DNA of 64,000 bases, from NCBI GenBank assembly GCA_041753075.1, contig JBGSVE010000090.1, forward strand, positions 82,328-146,327. Reading direction: 5' to 3'. The first letter of the stretch is position 1; each line of letters opens with the position of its first letter. Under the pieces are notes generated by a model. It was not told the DNA's origin and did no database searches. It saw nothing but the letters and a program-made list of their open reading frames with translations. The stretch is from UBA6163 sp041753075. Lineage in GTDB: Bacteria; Planctomycetota; Planctomycetia; Pirellulales; Pirellulaceae. Shown piece after piece: positions 8,088 to 17,800 of the stretch. Both the position numbers and the translations under genes were made by a program.

Positions 8088-10121
8088 ATGCAGATGTACC
8101 GATCCGAACCTACTCGCGTTGCAACGACGCTACGAATTAGCGTAGCGGATCTTGTTAGACCTCCCGGTAAGCGGGGATCTTCAGCAAGATACACTACGGC
8201 CAAACTTGCAATTGCCGCTTTGGTGCTGTGGTTGCTTTTCGGTTTTGCATCTCTGTCGGCTCATGGCGCTGACATTGCCTCGATAATGGCTGGGCTGGAC
8301 ACCGATTGCGTCGCGACCGCGCGGCAATTGCTTTCACTTGACGTTAACGCCAGCCGCCAGCCAGACGCGATCCAGGCGTTTATCCAAACCGCAAAAGCCG
8401 CCGGACGAGTCCAGCAGTGGCGGTTGTCAATCGAACTATTACAACGTGCATTGGCGGCAACCGCGGCGAATCCACCTGGCCAAGCGGCGCAGGCACTCAG
8501 TCATACACTTACTCTCGCGATCACTTCGGCGGCGTTTAAGTCGGGCGACTTCGAGCTGGCTTGCCAATATGGTGAAGCGGTGATTCAAGATGCTCAAGCC
8601 CCTGCTTCCCATCGAGCCGCAGCTTACACGCTGGTGGTGCGTTCTCACCAATCAGCCAATCGGCTCGACGAAGCTTGCGCGACGTTGCTCGCCGCAACCC
8701 AAAACGACCAAGCTGCGGTCAGTGACGAGTTGATCGAGTTGGCGATCCCGTTGGGAGCGACATGTCTGGAAACCAAACGTTTTGAATTGGCCGAGCAAGT
8801 CTATGGATCTTATCAAGCTGCTGCACCGGAGAAGCCGCGAATCGCCGATGCAAAACTGGGCCAAGCTTGGGCGATCGCGTTGAGCGGAAATGCACACGAG
8901 CGTGCCGCGGCCCAGCTCGGTGACTTTGTGGCCCAGTTCCCTGGACATGCCGATGCACCGCATGCGCTCCGCGCGGCGGCGAGTTGTTTTGACCAAGCAA
9001 ATTTGCCTGACCAGGCCGAGTCAATCAGGTCACAGTTGATTGCGTCCTACCCGCAAAGCGACGCGGCACTGGCCGTCTTGCAGCGCTATGGACAAGCCGG
9101 TGGCGAACCATGGCCGTCATCGGTGTGCGATGCCTGGCGGCAACGGCTCAATCCTTCGACCGCTAATCATGCAATCACCGACTCGCTTTTCACAGAAATT
9201 TTTACCAATGCCATATCAGCGAGCGACGATGAGTTGTGGCGCGCCGCAGTGGCCGCATTGATTCAACAGGACACCTTGGGTTCAGTCACGTTGTCTGTGT
9301 TGACACAATTGGTCTCCGGCAACCAAGAGCCGCTCGCCGAACACTTGGCGATCGACTTGATAGCCGGAGAGACGTCGTCGTCGGCTGCCTGCGAGGCGGC
9401 CTGTCGCTGGGCAGGTGCAAGTGAGCGTTGGTCGATGCTGGCACTCGCCGCTGATGAATTAGGCGTACCGAATGAGACCTCAAATCGAAGTATCGTTGTT
9501 GACCGACTGTTGGCCGAGGCGCTGATGCAATCGCAGCGCCCCGCCGAGGCCTTGGTGTGGTGGAATTGGTTAATCGATCATCGTGGCGTCACCGACTTTG
9601 CAACGTTGGTTCGCGGTGCCGAAACGGCGGTCGCACATGGCGATGCGAGCCTTGCCGCAGTGCGGGTCGAAGCGGCGGAGCAGGCCGCCGGCGATGATTC
9701 GCTAAACCGTGCGTTGACCCAAGTGTTGTCCGCTGAGCTGTCCATTCGTCGGGCGCGATTCGAAGAAGCTCGGGCAACGCTGCAGCAAATAATCCATGCT
9801 TTGGAGCCGGTCAATTCGCTGCGCCCGCGGGCTCAATGGCTCGTTGGCGAAACATTCTTTATGCAGCAGCAGTATGTGGAAGCCATTGACGCGTATCGCC
9901 GCGTTGATGCGATGGACGAAGCGGGCCAGTGGGCTCCTGCGGCGCTTTTGCAGGCGGGCAAGTCGTTTGAGAAGCTGGCCCGAGGGCGTGACGCGGCGAT
10001 CTGTTATATGGCGCTTTTAACTCGCTTTCGTGATTGGCCTCATGCCAGCTCGGCACAGTCACGGCTGGCCGCATTGCAACCTTCAACCACCGATGACGCA
10101 GCGGCAATAAAGCGACGCTAG
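8088..10121 (+). CDS. TPR-repeat protein with an N-terminal membrane segment
   Basis: The 677-residue protein is built of helical, Ala/Leu-rich repeats typical of tetratricopeptide solenoids, for example the stretch ending YAEAIDAYRR-like (VEAIDAYRRVDAMDEAGQWAPAALLQAGKSFEKL). A hydrophobic segment at about residues 42-65 (KLAIAALVLWLLFGFASLSAHG) would export or anchor it, leaving the repeats outside the cytoplasm. Such proteins usually scaffold envelope complexes. The start is unsure: ATGs at 8088 and 8094 have no good ribosome site, and the first 30 codons run through palindromic DNA, so the true start may be nearer codon 40. An LptF/LptG-like permease follows after about 190 bp. Confidence 0.8.
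   Translation: MQMYRSEPTRVATTLRISVADLVRPPGKRGSSARYTTAKLAIAALVLWLLFGFASLSAHGADIASIMAGLDTDCVATARQLLSLDVNASRQPDAIQAFIQTAKAAGRVQQWRLSIELLQRALAATAANPPGQAAQALSHTLTLAITSAAFKSGDFELACQYGEAVIQDAQAPASHRAAAYTLVVRSHQSANRLDEACATLLAATQNDQAAVSDELIELAIPLGATCLETKRFELAEQVYGSYQAAAPEKPRIADAKLGQAWAIALSGNAHERAAAQLGDFVAQFPGHADAPHALRAAASCFDQANLPDQAESIRSQLIASYPQSDAALAVLQRYGQAGGEPWPSSVCDAWRQRLNPSTANHAITDSLFTEIFTNAISASDDELWRAAVAALIQQDTLGSVTLSVLTQLVSGNQEPLAEHLAIDLIAGETSSSAACEAACRWAGASERWSMLALAADELGVPNETSNRSIVVDRLLAEALMQSQRPAEALVWWNWLIDHRGVTDFATLVRGAETAVAHGDASLAAVRVEAAEQAAGDDSLNRALTQVLSAELSIRRARFEEARATLQQIIHALEPVNSLRPRAQWLVGETFFMQQQYVEAIDAYRRVDAMDEAGQWAPAALLQAGKSFEKLARGRDAAICYMALLTRFRDWPHASSAQSRLAALQPSTTDDAAAIKRR
8130..8176. 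repeat. Two small palindromes inside the 5' end of the TPR gene
   Basis: CTACG-aattag-CGTAG (8130-8145) and CCCG-gtaag-CGGG (8163-8175) lie close together, with GGATC at 8147 and GGGGATC at 8173. The base pattern is unlike coding sequence and like that of the palindrome just upstream. This suggests that repeat DNA has entered, or is being read as, the start of the coding region. Confidence 0.4.
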
Positions 10122-10162
10122 TATTGAGTCGCAGCTACAATTTCGGGTGACAAAAATTGCGT

Positions 10163-10214
10163 AACGGTTGTCCCCAACCGTCGGGGAACGCACAAACGGC
10201 TGGGGACAGCCGTT
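10163..10214. repeat. Inverted pair of ACGG(T/C)TGTCCCCA(A/G)CCGT elements
   Basis: AACGGTTGTCCCCAACCGT (10163-10181) and AACGGCTGGGGACAGCCGTT (10195-10214) are near-perfect inverted copies, and each half is itself partly palindromic. They lie in the 189-bp gap between the TPR gene and the permease. The whole can fold as one long hairpin and could end the TPR transcript. It looks like a dispersed noncoding repeat rather than an operator. Confidence 0.7.
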
Positions 10215-10310
10215 CTACAATCGCCTAAACCCGAAAATCAAGCTATGAATTGGCGTATCGATCGTGGAGTTTGATTTGGTATCGACACCGGCACCTCGGA
10301 CAACCCATTG

Positions 10311-11507
10311 ATGCCAACTCGTTTGACCCGTTATATCGTCGGCGAAATCATTAAGATTTTTGTCGTTGCCCTTGTTGCGTTAACGATGCTGATTCTGTTG
10401 ATCGGTGTCGGTCGTGAATTGCTTCGCCAGGGTCTCGGACCGCTGGCCGTGCTGCAGCTTTTGCCTTATGTGCTGCCGATTAGTTTGCAATTCGCCGTGC
10501 CGTCGACGGCGTTGTTCGCGGTGTGTTGCGTGTATGGGCGAATGTCAGCCGACGGCGAAGTTTCGACTGTCAAAGCTACGGGAATTTCGCCATTGCGTTT
10601 GATCCAACCGGCGCTTGTTCTGGCAGCGCTACTGAGCCCGTTTGCCGTCGGACTCAGCGATCTAGCGGTTTCGTGGGGCCGGCCCGGTGTGAATCACGTC
10701 GTGCTATTGTCCATCGAACAAATTGCCTATCGTTATTTACGATCCCAACACACCTACGTGTCGCCGCATGGGTTCACGATCTCGGTTCAAGATGTCGATG
10801 GCAAGCGGTTATTGCATCCCAAAGTAAACGTTCAGCAAGGCGGCAAAGGCAGCAAGGTCCAACTCACGGCGCGAGAAGGCCGCCTGCGATTGGATCCCGA
10901 CAGCGAGGCGTTGCTGTTGCTCGTGACGGATAGCCAAGTCGAGGGCGGCGACGGCTTTCAAGGCTCGGTTCCTGGCGAGACCGAGTTTCGCATCCCGTTG
11001 GGCGATGCGCTGGATCGACGCGAGCCCGGTCAGCAAAGACCAAGTGAACTGTCGTTGCGCACGATTCGCTCCGAAGCGTTGCAACAGGATCGGCGCACGC
11101 ACCAAGCCATCGGCCACCTCGCCGCGCACACCGGGTTTTCACTACTTGGCGCGCGGTGGGACCAAATCGCCAGTTCGGCGGGTCGCCAATACGAAAAAGA
11201 GATTGACGAAAGCCGCACGCGGCTCAATCGTTTGCATACTGAACCATGGCGGCGGTGGGCCGAAGGATTCAGTTGTTTTTGCTTCGTGCTGGTCGGTGCG
11301 CCACTGGCGATTTTGGCCAAAACGGCGGACTACTGGACCACGTTTGGACTTTGTTTCCTGCCCACGATTGTTGTCTACTACCCATTGTTTATCTTTGGTC
11401 TGGAACAGGCAAAGTCCGGCGCAATGCCACCCTATACGGTATGGATCGGCAATATCGTACTCGTTGCAATTGGCATCTCACTGTTGAACCGAGTGCGACA
11501 ACATTAA
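10311..11507 (+). CDS. LptF/LptG family permease (YjgP/YjgQ)
   Basis: The 398-residue membrane protein matches the LptF/LptG family, the permease half of the ABC system that pulls lipopolysaccharide from the inner membrane. It opens with the family pattern RLTRYIVGEIIKIFVVALVALT, has helices near residues 15-40, 55-80 and 97-125, a central periplasmic beta-rich part (about 130-240), and three further helices near the C-terminus (about 310-395). ATG at 10311 is preferred over the TTG three bases earlier. No ABC ATPase or LptC lies beside it. Which of the two paralogues it represents cannot be told. Confidence 0.9.
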   Translation: MPTRLTRYIVGEIIKIFVVALVALTMLILLIGVGRELLRQGLGPLAVLQLLPYVLPISLQFAVPSTALFAVCCVYGRMSADGEVSTVKATGISPLRLIQPALVLAALLSPFAVGLSDLAVSWGRPGVNHVVLLSIEQIAYRYLRSQHTYVSPHGFTISVQDVDGKRLLHPKVNVQQGGKGSKVQLTAREGRLRLDPDSEALLLLVTDSQVEGGDGFQGSVPGETEFRIPLGDALDRREPGQQRPSELSLRTIRSEALQQDRRTHQAIGHLAAHTGFSLLGARWDQIASSAGRQYEKEIDESRTRLNRLHTEPWRRWAEGFSCFCFVLVGAPLAILAKTADYWTTFGLCFLPTIVVYYPLFIFGLEQAKSGAMPPYTVWIGNIVLVAIGISLLNRVRQH

Positions 11508-11545
11508 ACTCGGATTGAGTACCCGAAGTCCCAGGCATTGTTCAT

Positions 11546-11563
11546 CAAGTCCCTGAGGACTTG
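11546..11563. terminator. Hairpin between converging genes
   Basis: CAAGTCC-ctga-GGACTTG is a perfect 7-bp stem with a 4-nt loop, placed between the 3' ends of the permease and the GH16 gene. No clear T-run follows on either strand, so it may be a weak or factor-assisted terminator. Confidence 0.5.
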
Positions 11564-11609
11564 GCCATTAGAAATTCTTTGAAAGCCAGGACGGAAACCA
11601 ACTTTGGGC

Positions 11610-12497
11610 CTAATTTTTTTGGAAAACCCGCACGTAATCAATTTCCAACGTGCAAGGAAAAATCGAATCGTCAACACCTTGTTGTCCGCCCCAACCGCCC
11701 CCCACGGCGATGTTCAATAGAAAATAATGGGGCTTGTCGAATGGCCACGTATCCTGAGTCGGTTGCGGCGGGCGATCGAAGGTTAATTGCACGTTTGAAA
11801 CCTCGTCGGTATATAGCTGGATTCGGTCCTCGTTCCAAAGAACTCCATAGTTGTGAAACTCCTCCTCTGCCGTTTCCAATTTGATTGGACCTGAGCTGAT
11901 ATTGGTCCCTTTTGTGTGATTGTTGGCCTGTGTGTGCAAGTTGAAATGGACGGTGTTAGGGTCGAAACTGACATATTCCATGATGTCGATCTCGCCGCAT
12001 TCTGGCCAACCGAATTTTTCGGTTCGCAGGCCTTCGCCGAGCATCCAAATCGCTGGCCAACTACCGTTTCCTTTGTATTCAGGCAGCTTTGCTCGAATTT
12101 CGTACCGACCATACGTGAATGACTGATTGCTATTGAGCCGAGCCGAAGTGTAGTCGCCTACTTTCTGGCCAGCTCCCGTTTTCTTAACGGTAATTTTCAA
12201 GGTGCCGTCGCTGACGACCACGTTTTCGCCATCGGTATAATTTTGTAATTCGTCGTTGCCCCAGCCGTGTGCTCCCGTCTCCGACGACCATTTTTGCGAA
12301 TCCAATTCCGCGCTATCAAACTCGTCGCTCCACACCAGTGTGAAACCCTCCGACGCAATCGGTTCGTTGTTGTCTGACTTCTTGAGGACCGTCTGCTCGG
12401 TGCCTTGCGGAACCGCCGGCGATTGTGCAACGACTGTTGTGATGGCAACGATCAACAGAAGATGCGTCAGGCAAGCTGATTTCAAATCGAGATTCAT
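11610..12497 (-). CDS. Secreted glycoside hydrolase family 16 beta-glucanase
   Basis: The 295-residue protein fits GH16 laminarinase-type endo-beta-glucanases. A signal peptide (about residues 8-25, LTHLLLIVAITTVVAQ) precedes the catalytic jelly roll. The active-site signature reads GEIDIMEYV (E-x-D-x-x-E), with the first Glu as nucleophile and the last as acid/base. Upstream SWPAIWMLG and downstream NIAVGGGWGG are typical of the laminarinase subgroup. It would cut beta-1,3- or mixed-linkage glucans outside the cell. It runs convergent to the permease and lies 103 bp downstream of the MoxR gene on the same strand. Confidence 0.95.
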   Translation of the reverse strand: MNLDLKSACLTHLLLIVAITTVVAQSPAVPQGTEQTVLKKSDNNEPIASEGFTLVWSDEFDSAELDSQKWSSETGAHGWGNDELQNYTDGENVVVSDGTLKITVKKTGAGQKVGDYTSARLNSNQSFTYGRYEIRAKLPEYKGNGSWPAIWMLGEGLRTEKFGWPECGEIDIMEYVSFDPNTVHFNLHTQANNHTKGTNISSGPIKLETAEEEFHNYGVLWNEDRIQLYTDEVSNVQLTFDRPPQPTQDTWPFDKPHYFLLNIAVGGGWGGQQGVDDSIFPCTLEIDYVRVFQKN

Positions 12498-12600
12498 GCC
12501 GAATTCACGGTGGTTGGGGGTGCGAATTGTTTTGTCAGTTCGTCAAGCGATTACAACCGCTTCATTCTATTTGCAAAAAGTTGGCAATGGGGACAATCAA

Positions 12601-13620
12601 TCAGCGCGCCACGAAATCACCCTTCTCGGGCACCTTTTCCAAGATTTTTAGTAGCACCGAGTCGCTGGAAATGCCTTCGGCCTGGGCCTCGAAGTTCATC
12701 AGCACGCGGTGCCTCATCGCGGGTAAGAAAACCCGTCGGATGTCCTCGAAGCTGACGTTGAACCGTCCATCAAGCAGCGCGCGAACTTTGCCCGCAAGGG
12801 CAAGAGTTTGGGCACCGCGAGGACTGCTGCCCCAGCGCACGTAGGTGTTGGTGTCATCGACGCTGTGCAGTCCGTCGGGATGGGTTGCGAGCGTCAAACG
12901 CACCAAGTAGTCCTGCACATGGCTTGCCAAAATCACGTCCCGCGCTGTCCGCTGCATCTGCAGAATCTGCGGCCCGTCGAGAACTTTGCTGAGTTGCGGT
13001 TTTTCGCCGCGCGTGGTTCGCTCGACGATCGTCGCCAACTCTTCGCGATTGCTGTAACCAACGACAAGTTTAAATAGAAACCGATCCAGTTGCGCTTCGG
13101 GTAACGGGTAAGTGCCTTCTTGTTCGATGGGGTTTTGCGTCGCCAAGACGAAGAACGGTTTGTCGAGTTCATAGCGAACCCCAGCGGCGGTTACGGTGCC
13201 TTCTTGCATCGTTTCCAACATCGCCGATTGGGTCTTCGGCGTGGCCCGGTTGATCTCATCGGCGAGCAAAATTTGCGTGAACACGGGACCGCGCTGAAAT
13301 TGAAATCGTCGCCGCCCGGTTTGCTCGTCCTCGACAATCATGTTGGTGCCAATGATGTCGGCGGGCATCAGATCGGGAGTGAACTGGATGCGATTGAATT
13401 GCAGGTCCATCACTTCGCTGAGCGTCCGCACCAGCATCGTTTTGCCCAACCCGGGAACGCCTTCGAGCAGACAGTGGCCGCCCACCAACATTGCGGTCAG
13501 CACGCCGTGAACAATGTCATCATGGCCAACGATTACTCGCCCAACCATCTCCTTGGCCGCTTGGTAAGAATCGCGAAAGGCGGCTGCTTGATCGTTTGTG
13601 GAAACGCTGGCGGTGGACAT
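12601..13620 (-). CDS. MoxR-family AAA+ ATPase
   Basis: The 339-residue protein is a MoxR-type AAA+ chaperone-like ATPase. It shows Walker A GVPGLGKT, the signature FTPDLMPADIIGTN, Walker B ILLADEINR, sensor-1 ATQNPIEQEGTYPLPEAQLDRF, and a WGSSPRGA element in the lid domain. The start at 13620 (MSTASVSTND) is chosen because further upstream residues would overlap the divergent gene at 13792 and look non-coding. MoxR genes usually stand before DUF58 and von Willebrand-type genes, but here the downstream gene is GH16, so this copy is an orphan. Confidence 0.94.
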   Translation of the reverse strand: MSTASVSTNDQAAAFRDSYQAAKEMVGRVIVGHDDIVHGVLTAMLVGGHCLLEGVPGLGKTMLVRTLSEVMDLQFNRIQFTPDLMPADIIGTNMIVEDEQTGRRRFQFQRGPVFTQILLADEINRATPKTQSAMLETMQEGTVTAAGVRYELDKPFFVLATQNPIEQEGTYPLPEAQLDRFLFKLVVGYSNREELATIVERTTRGEKPQLSKVLDGPQILQMQRTARDVILASHVQDYLVRLTLATHPDGLHSVDDTNTYVRWGSSPRGAQTLALAGKVRALLDGRFNVSFEDIRRVFLPAMRHRVLMNFEAQAEGISSDSVLLKILEKVPEKGDFVAR

Positions 13621-13791
13621 GGGGCGAACTTGGGAAACCGGGACCAGGGAGCCAAACTTGTTAGCTCGCAAGTTTAACGGCAATCGCTGCGGCTGTGTAT
13701 TCAGGCTCAAGTCGTCCTCAGGATGTGCCGAATACACAGATTGGTGGGATTCTTCGGCGCTTTCGTTTTGTATCGATAAAAGGTGGGGACC

Positions 13792-14817
13792 ATGAAAATC
13801 GCAAGCCGCTTCACCCGAACATTGCTCAGTGCCGTTGCACTCATCGGAACCGCCAGTACGGCCATAGCCCAGCGACCACTGTTGCCCGGCACGGGAGCCG
13901 AGATCGTCGGCGTTTCCGACGATTTTGAGGACCCAAGTTGGGCTTATACCCCGAATGATCCCAAGAGCACCGAAGACATCGACGAGAACCAGCGCGCGCC
14001 GCTTGGCAAAACGACCAACGGCCGTTGGTATGAGGGAATCAAGCGCGGCCATCCCGATGTTGTTCGCCGCGTCGATACGCCAACCGGTGGCCTACCAGGC
14101 AGTAGTGGCGCAATGTTGATGAAGAGCAAAATGACCGGCATTCCAGGCCAGCCCAGCGGTACGATGCACCAGGATGACTTTGTTGCCAACATTCAATACC
14201 GCCTAAAACGAACAATCGATATCAACGAAGTGCCCAGCGTGACGACGCGAGTTTTTCTGCCGCCGGTTGCCGAATGGGAGCAACGCAGCGGCCCGCATTT
14301 TGGCTTTCGCTTGGCTCTGGAAACCACCGCGATGATCGAACAAGAAGTGGGCCCGTTCAAGTTTAAAAAGAAAGAGATCGGCAACGAAGTCTATTGGCCG
14401 GGAATGTTTATCGAATTTGAGAGCAAGGCGCAAACTCGCAAAGATCATGACTACGCGTACCTGCGGATTCGCGCCACGAAAAATGGCGGCGAGACTCGGG
14501 GACCGCAAATCACGCAAACCGGTTGGTGGACTCTCGGTATGTCCGTGACTCCCGACGGCATGGTGCATTACTACGCTTCGCCGGGAGTCGATGACTTGAC
14601 CGAGGAAGACTATATCACCAGCCAATTTCCATACGATTATCGGGCCGAACGATTTCGAACGTTTTTCTACAACGTGTGCAGCGCTGACGACGGGAAGCGC
14701 TGGAGCACGACCTTCATCGTTGATGACCCTAAAGTCTATTTGGCTCGGCCACGCGGTGGCAGCCAAGCCGTCGCCGCCCAACCCGCACCGTCAAATCGAA
14801 GCTCGAAGACGCGATAG
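13792..14817 (+). CDS. Secreted protein of unknown function
   Basis: I do not recognise the family. The 341-residue product has a good signal peptide (MKIASRFTRTLLSAVALIGTA, cleaved near AIAQ). The mature part is rich in beta-forming segments and begins with a VSDDFEDPSWAYTPNDPKS pattern reminiscent of lectin/glucanase-fold proteins, but no catalytic motif is visible. ATG at 13792 is chosen with AAAAGG before it; a GTG nine bases earlier is possible. The gene is divergent from moxR and converges on the giant surface protein, with only 30 bp between the stops. Confidence 0.75.
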   Translation: MKIASRFTRTLLSAVALIGTASTAIAQRPLLPGTGAEIVGVSDDFEDPSWAYTPNDPKSTEDIDENQRAPLGKTTNGRWYEGIKRGHPDVVRRVDTPTGGLPGSSGAMLMKSKMTGIPGQPSGTMHQDDFVANIQYRLKRTIDINEVPSVTTRVFLPPVAEWEQRSGPHFGFRLALETTAMIEQEVGPFKFKKKEIGNEVYWPGMFIEFESKAQTRKDHDYAYLRIRATKNGGETRGPQITQTGWWTLGMSVTPDGMVHYYASPGVDDLTEEDYITSQFPYDYRAERFRTFFYNVCSADDGKRWSTTFIVDDPKVYLARPRGGSQAVAAQPAPSNRSSKTR

Positions 14818-14847
14818 GTAATAACGGCCACTGAGTCGCGGCGATGT

Positions 14848-17800
14848 TTAGAGGTTTGACTGCGCAAGCGACTGGGCCAACTCCGCTGCAGCCTCATGTT
14901 CGTGATCCTCGTCGATGTCAGTCAGCACCATGTCGATCGCGTCGGGCTCCAATACGCTCGGCGGATCGAGATCGAAGTCAACCACCGGTGACATCGATTC
15001 GTCTACCAACGCAGTGGCACTCGATTGGTCATTGAGCAGGTCATCGCGCGAATCGTCGGACTCGATTGACGGCGCAGCAATCAAAGGGGCAGTGGACGTT
15101 CTCAATCTTGCCAATTTAGCCGCTTGATTGATGACGACGAGCGCATCACGAACCGTCAGCTTGCCATCACCGCTGGCGTCCAGATAGTAGCGATCCAGCG
15201 ATTCGATGCTCAGCGCTGAATTGCCGCTGGAACGTTCCTGCGCAATGTTATTCAGGATGATCAACGCATCACGGGGACTGACATTGTTGTCCCGATTCAC
15301 GTCGGCTCTTTCCAGCGGATTGGTCCATTGGCGATCATCGAAAACAAGAACCGTCGTACCGTCGTGGACCAACCGGTGGTACGGTTTGTCGGAGCGGAAT
15401 TCCGGTGCGAGCAATTCCCAGTCCTCGGCGAAGCTCAAGATGTCATCGCGATCGATCGACACCAACAATTCGGAAATCTCGTCGTCCAACTCGGGTCTGC
15501 GTGGAGGCAGCAGTAGGCGATTGACGCCAAATCCGCGCAGGTCGATCGTGTCGAGACTTGCAAATGTATCGCTGTTAAGTTCGCTCAAATCGACTATTTC
15601 AGGGGTGCCGTAGACGCGAAGAATGCCGCTAGCGATATCGCGCAACCAATGCTTCGGAATCTCGTGTTCGGATGGGTCTGCTATTACGTCGTGGCGAGGG
15701 CCGCTTGAGCCGCTGCCCTCTTCGGTCACGACAGACCCTTCGGGTTCAACGGAAATCGAGCCGTCGAAATTGTCGTCAACGTCATGTTCGTGATCGTCGC
15801 CGCCGTGCCCCTCGGGGCTGGTGGATGCCAGTGGCGCTTCGGGTGATCCACTGTGCGAATAAAAGACCAAGTAGCCGACTTGTTCGGTCGTATGACTTCG
15901 TTCTGCATCGGCGATGCGATCTTCGTCAATCGCCAGTCGCAGATTCAACCCAACTGGATTCGGACCGTTCAAAACGGCCCAGCCGCCTTCGGTCGAATCC
16001 ATACCGGTTTGGCTGGCGATGGCGGCAATCGGTACGTCAATCGAGATTGCGTAAGTGTCACCGCCGTTATCAACGCCACGAATGGTATCGGCACCGACGG
16101 CTGCTACATAATCGACGCCGTCAAGATGACCGCTGCCTTGTTCAATCACGATCACGCCGATCGTTTCGTTTCCGCGCGCGGTGACCGTGTCTTCACCAAC
16201 ATGCTTGCCAACAAAAATTGCGGTCGACGAGACTGGTTCGTTTCTTGCGGTGCCACGAGACCAGAAGGCGCTCCAGCGAGCATCGTTGTAGGTTTGAACT
16301 TGGCCAAGTACAACCGGATTGGTGTAAGAGTTGGCCAACGACGGCAACAGATTTTGTCCCGTCCAGGAATTCTTGTTGTCGGTCGTGTTGGATAGCGTTT
16401 TGATCGCCTCGAACTTTACGCCATGCTGGGCGTCGGTATAAACGCCTTCTTCGACGACGACATAATGCACCTGCGCCGAGACGTTACCGGTTTGGCCATC
16501 GGCACGATCGATGCGCAAATCAAAACTACTGCCCGTGGCATTTTGAACTCGCGTGACGACGGGCGGACCAGAACTATTGTTAACGACAGTGGCGACAACC
16601 ACCTGTGATTGGAAGACTTCTTCTAGGTTGATATTGGTCCAACCCGAGCTGTTGACGGTGACCACTCCGGTGCGCAGTTTCGGTTGATTGACGGTGCCGG
16701 TAACCACGATCGAGAAGGGACTGGTCGCCGCGAGGCCCGCCGCGTCGAGGGCACGGATCGAGAAATTAGCGGTGCCGGCAATCGTGGGCGTGCCGCTGAT
16801 CACGCCGGTGCTGGCGGCGAGCGACAAGCCAGCGGGCAATGTGCCGCCGACGACGCTGAACGTAATTGGTGTTGACAAACCCTTGGCCCCAACGGTTTGA
16901 CTATATGCTTGACCGGCGTTCGCACCGGCAAGCTGGTTAGTTGTGATCACTGGCCCGGCGGCGGTTCCCAGCGGCAACAATTCCCAACGGCGGACGAAGT
17001 ACTCGGCGCGATCGACTTCGAGTTGGATGCTACCTTCGGTGCGCGTCAGCCCGGTGATCTCGTTGACCTTGACGCCGTTAACGAAAATCTCAGCGATATC
17101 ACCATTCGCGACGACGACCATTTGGTTCCAATCGGCATCAGGGCTTTCGATGTCCTGCACACTGCTGCGGAAACCTTCGTTGTCGCGCCAATTACGATCC
17201 CAGGTGCTCGAATGAATTGTACCAAGATCGGTGTCAAACGTTCGCGGCGTCCCGGTGGGGCTGTACCGATAACCACCGCGGCAATTCCAGTTCTGTTGGC
17301 CACAAACTAATTGTTCTGAATTGGCCGTCACTGAGTATGCCTCGGTGGCGGATTCATGGACGATGATATCTCCCATGCCACCTTCCATGATTTGCGATTG
17401 AATGCCTGGTGTCAGTTGTCCGAACCAACTTCCGGGATCGCCATTGGTGTGAAAAATCAGACCCGCGTCTTTGGCTTTGCCGAGTCGTGGTGCGAAGGTT
17501 TCATCGCCCCACTTGAATTCGAGCACCATCACATAGTTGCGATAACTGTTGTTTGTCGTGAGCGCACCAATGGCGTCGCCGGTGACGTGCAATTGTCCGT
17601 TTTCAACGCGATAGATCTGTTGCGGATCGCTGGCCCCAACTCCCGCAATCCAAGGTGAGAGTCCGGTTAGGTCTTGGCCATTGAAGAGGGCTATTGGCGC
17701 GGTTGGTGTAATCGCCGAGCTGCCGCCGCTGCCAAAATACTTGGTCTGCAAATAGCTTTCGACCTGTTGCCGTTGCGGGTCGGTGAGCAAGACGTCATAA

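Noticed and set aside
13621..14052. N-terminal extension of the MoxR gene
   Set aside because: It runs antisense through the signal peptide of the divergent secreted protein and has no MoxR-like residues; the family start fits 13620.
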